Translations under genes and position numbers: made by a program | The notes under the pieces: model-generated | Databases searched by the model: none | Seen by the model: the letters and a program-made list of their open reading frames with translations, nothing else | Told to the model about the DNA's origin: nothing | Assembly: GCA_002118135.1 (NCBI GenBank) | Contig: BDIU01000246.1 | Coordinates: forward strand, 2,463-66,462 | Direction of reading: 5' to 3' | Source: Trebouxia sp. TZW2008 | Taxonomy: Eukaryota > Chlorophyta > Trebouxiophyceae > Trebouxiales > Trebouxiaceae | Length of the DNA stretch: 64,000 nucleotides | Shown: piece after piece, positions 56,160 to 64,000 of the stretch | Layout: each line of letters begins with the position of its first letter | Position numbering within the stretch: the first letter of the stretch is position 1

Positions 56160-56956
56160 TCACTTACAAGAGCCGCTCAAGATAGTAAGGCTCTCGATTT
56201 TCTGCATATAGCAGTAGAAGGTCGTGCACAGGCTCTGCTGAGGCGGGAGCGACTTTAACATTCCTGATGTATTGGTTTCGGAGCGCGCCCAGGAACCTTC
56301 AACTGAATGCCAGAGGCACTAGTTGAGTGCCCGTCAGTGACGCGAGTCGACAAAAGAAGAAGATTTCGTACGTGCAGGCTTAGCGACGGGCAGATATTTA
56401 ATGCAGTGTGTGTAAAACAGGAGGTATTGTCATGCAAGTCACTTGGCAAAAGTTACATTGACATAGTGTAAACATTGTTACACGCTAATCATTGCACGGT
56501 CTGCTTGGAATGCCACTGTAGGATGCCGTGAAAGACAAAAGCGTCCTATGATGGCATACCTGCTTGCATATGGCAACACATGGTTAGCTAGCTACGTTAC
56601 CACATCCTCATTGGCTGAATGCTCAGTGTGAGGGCATCACGGTGGCCAAAGTGCGTAGTCGTACATGCCTGTGAACAGGATCACGGTCGAGGCCTGTTGT
56701 GAGTCACAAGGTGCCTTCAGTGCTGCAGCGGAATGCTGTGCAACAGTAACATGGCAATTTTGGCCCAAAACTGGCAACAGCACAGCTTCGTTGGCAGGGT
56801 TTGCCGCAATGGCAAGGGTTTCGCCTGACGCCTCAGTCGAATACAACTTGAGTCAATCTAGGCAAGTTCACTGCTGTGGCAAGGGCGTGATCAGAACCTG
56901 ATCCGTCTTCTTTGGCATGTGAGACGCTCAGCGGTGCGGAATCCCGGGTCAAAAGC
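56160..56956. promoter_or_regulatory. Divergent intergenic region (F-box / aspartate aminotransferase)
   Basis: A 797-bp gap between divergent starts. A small inverted repeat gtgtaa..ttacac lies at 56466-56483. No other element is recognised. Confidence 0.45.
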
Positions 56957-62367
<5,411 letters not shown>

Positions 62368-63310
62368 AGTTGACAGAAGCTTCCATTTATACTGCTTACC
62401 TTTCAGAACTACTACCTATTTCCCCTACAGCTTAGTGTAGCAGCCTCTACCTTCAACAACTTTCTCAGTTGCATCTGAATCAGTTGAGTTGCCAGACGCA
62501 GGATGAATCGAGGTTTTGGATCCTTGCACGTTTGATTTGGTGTGCAGCCATACCTGCCTCAATAGCATGCCTGCTTTTACAAGCAAGTAGCGTGCAGTTT
62601 CCTCTTACTAACTGTGCCAGCGGTGAACTGCCTAGAATACACATGCCTAGGAGGCAAGACTGGCTAAGTCATCAGATGAACGCACAATATTTGGCCAGCA
62701 GTGGCGCAAGCATGTCGCCATGAATTGTACCGCTGAGACTTCTTGGCATGGTACATGTGACTCAAATATATCCTGCTGTGCAAGCAGTCAAGCCATCCCT
62801 GGCAAACGACGCCCAGATCTGGCCCAGACTTTACTGCATGGCATGGCTCAAGGACTGTAACTATGCATGCGCAATCATTTGGTGATGATTAAACAGATTG
62901 TGCATAATGAGTGAGGCAAGACCTGTACAAGCAGCATAGGCTGCATCAGCAACGGCGCACTGTGTCGTTGATTCATGCACAGCACATGTGGCAATGGCAC
63001 AGCAGCTACATATACTAGCACAACAATACTGCAGTAATCATTATACACTGTCACAAATCGAAATTTGCTGCTGGTGGATACATTGGCAACAGCAGGGCAG
63101 AGGCACAGCATGGAATGCACACAGAACAGCAAATTGTCTGTCACAAGCTTTATTAAGTTAACCAAGAACTCCAAGCCTTTAGAAAAGCAAGAAGCCTGGT
63201 CTGCAGCCAGACAGCAGCCCTGCCCTCCCCAGTTGAAAGTGTGTGTATACGGCCGTGGTGTGCTTGGCCTGCTGCTGGTGTAGTACATGCAATGCAATAG
63301 TACCTGAACA
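62368..63310. other. Downstream flank of the aminotransferase, nothing certain
   Basis: No supported exon or named element. Several short open frames exist, none with recognisable protein sequence or bordered by matching splice phases. Confidence 0.5.
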
Positions 63311-63432
63311 AACAGCTCAACAGCGCAGCATACAGGACTGCATAACACACATCACTGCACCAAGACTCTGGACTGCTTTGCCAAACGATGTGCAGCTGAG
63401 GACACAGAGACCTCTTTCAGATCAGCAGTAAG
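63311..63432 (+). mobile_element. Possible LINE reverse-transcriptase 3' remnant
   Basis: The frame ending at 63431 reads RSIQDCITHITAPRLWTALP then NDVQLRTQ. This resembles the APRLWNSLPxxLR motif found near the C-terminus of many non-LTR retrotransposon ORF2 proteins. It is short, stops soon after and has no recognisable upstream RT core in this window, so the match may be chance. Confidence 0.3.
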
Positions 63433-63625
63433 CTTGTTCCAAGCTACTGACAGATCAGATCTCAACTAGGTGCTTTGTTGACAAGAACTTGAACACAAGC
63501 AACCATGGGCAGTCCTGATGCACACAGCTCACACAAGCAGGAAGGCACCAGCTTGATAAGACCAAAATAAGGTAGCACAAATGAGATGCGCATAAACTGC
63601 AATGGATGCTGTATAGGCATTGCAG

Positions 63626-63790
63626 CAAGTACAGAATGTGGTCTGGCTTAATAGTGGAGAAAGTCAGGGGTTGCTGACTCTCTCCGTGGGTTCAGACCGC
63701 CGGTTGTCAGTCCGGGATGCAGCGAGCTACACCAGTTCAATATGGGCAACGGAAGTAGGGAAAGTGGCCACAATAAGGCACACACTCCAG
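63626..63790 (+). CDS. Orphan exon, WD40-like, gene continues beyond the window
   Basis: A 55-codon open exon is framed by a tgcag acceptor and a gtatgt donor in phase 0. It encodes VVWLNSGESQGLLTLSVGSD followed by RRLSVRDAAS and SIWATEVGKVATIRHTLQ. The first part resembles one WD40 blade (GLLTLSVGSDRRLSVRD). No further exon was found in the last 210 bp. Alternatively it is chance coding sequence. Confidence 0.35.
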
Positions 63791-64000
63791 GTATGTAATT
63801 GCCATCACGCAAAGCTGGTGCTACATGCACTGCAGACATGCAGCCATAAGTGCAAAGCAGTGCTGAGCATGGCTTGAAGGTAAGTGAGAGACGCTCGTTT
63901 GGTTGTGGTCGGCTTATTCGCATCATGATGTCGGCGACACTAAACAAAGCACTCGGTTGCAAGTCGCCGCCTGGCTCAAGTGTTATGCTTGAACCCTACT

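Overview
This is a nuclear window from an intron-dense eukaryote, most likely a chlorophyte green alga (Trebouxiophyceae-like; the exact lineage cannot be fixed from sequence alone). Evidence: genes split into 50-350 bp exons with GT-AG (mostly gtgagt / tgcag) introns that restore frame exactly, roughly even base composition rich in TGCA words, a plant-type RTF2 with an N-terminal beta-grasp-like extension, and secreted Ala/Ser/Pro-rich and ShKT proteins of the kind common in green algae. No rRNA, tRNA, CRISPR or complete transposon was recognised. I rebuilt exon chains by hand. Ten of the twelve protein genes close from start to stop with matching intron phases; for the two others (otubain-like, F-box) one end is uncertain.

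Layout, left to right. 2-4860 (+): coiled-coil sequence followed by a Ser/Ala-rich exon and an otubain-type (C65) deubiquitinase. 4861-7033: repeat-rich intergenic DNA. 7034-16408 (-) and 17046-25107 (+): two head-to-head paralogues of a PAS-domain class I cyclic-nucleotide phosphodiesterase (PDE-A, 817 aa; PDE-B, 832 aa) sharing a 637-bp bidirectional promoter; 12 of 16 corresponding exons have identical lengths. 26477-29101 (-): a secreted Ala-rich protein made only of phase-1 exons. 29848-34640 (-): signal peptide + ShKT domain + aldo/keto reductase. 35363-37733 (+): RTF2. 38345-43919 (+): amidohydrolase of the 8-oxoguanine deaminase / AtzB-TrzN group. 44736-48129 (+): carboxymuconolactone-decarboxylase-like protein with a targeting-type N-terminus. 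48989-52049 (-): regulator-of-microtubule-dynamics (RMD/FAM82) TPR protein. 53145-54636 (-): GT92/DUF23 glycosyltransferase. 55644-56159 (-): very short F-box protein. 56957-62367 (+): mitochondrial aspartate aminotransferase. 62368-64000: possible LINE remnant and an orphan exon of a gene leaving the window.

The genes do not form one pathway: cyclic-nucleotide signalling, ubiquitin editing, purine/amino-acid metabolism, cell surface and housekeeping functions are simply neighbours.

The most unusual feature is a recurrent structural habit. In at least four genes the edge of an exon together with its splice site has been tandemly duplicated into the neighbouring intron, once to six times, leaving decayed 'echo' exons (100-bp array beside the PDE metal-binding exon, 132-bp array in the reductase, an 83-bp echo in the amidohydrolase that still encodes the metal-binding histidine, and others). 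I regard this as the best candidate for a previously undescribed process here: intron growth, and possibly splice-variant creation, by tandem duplication of exon boundaries.
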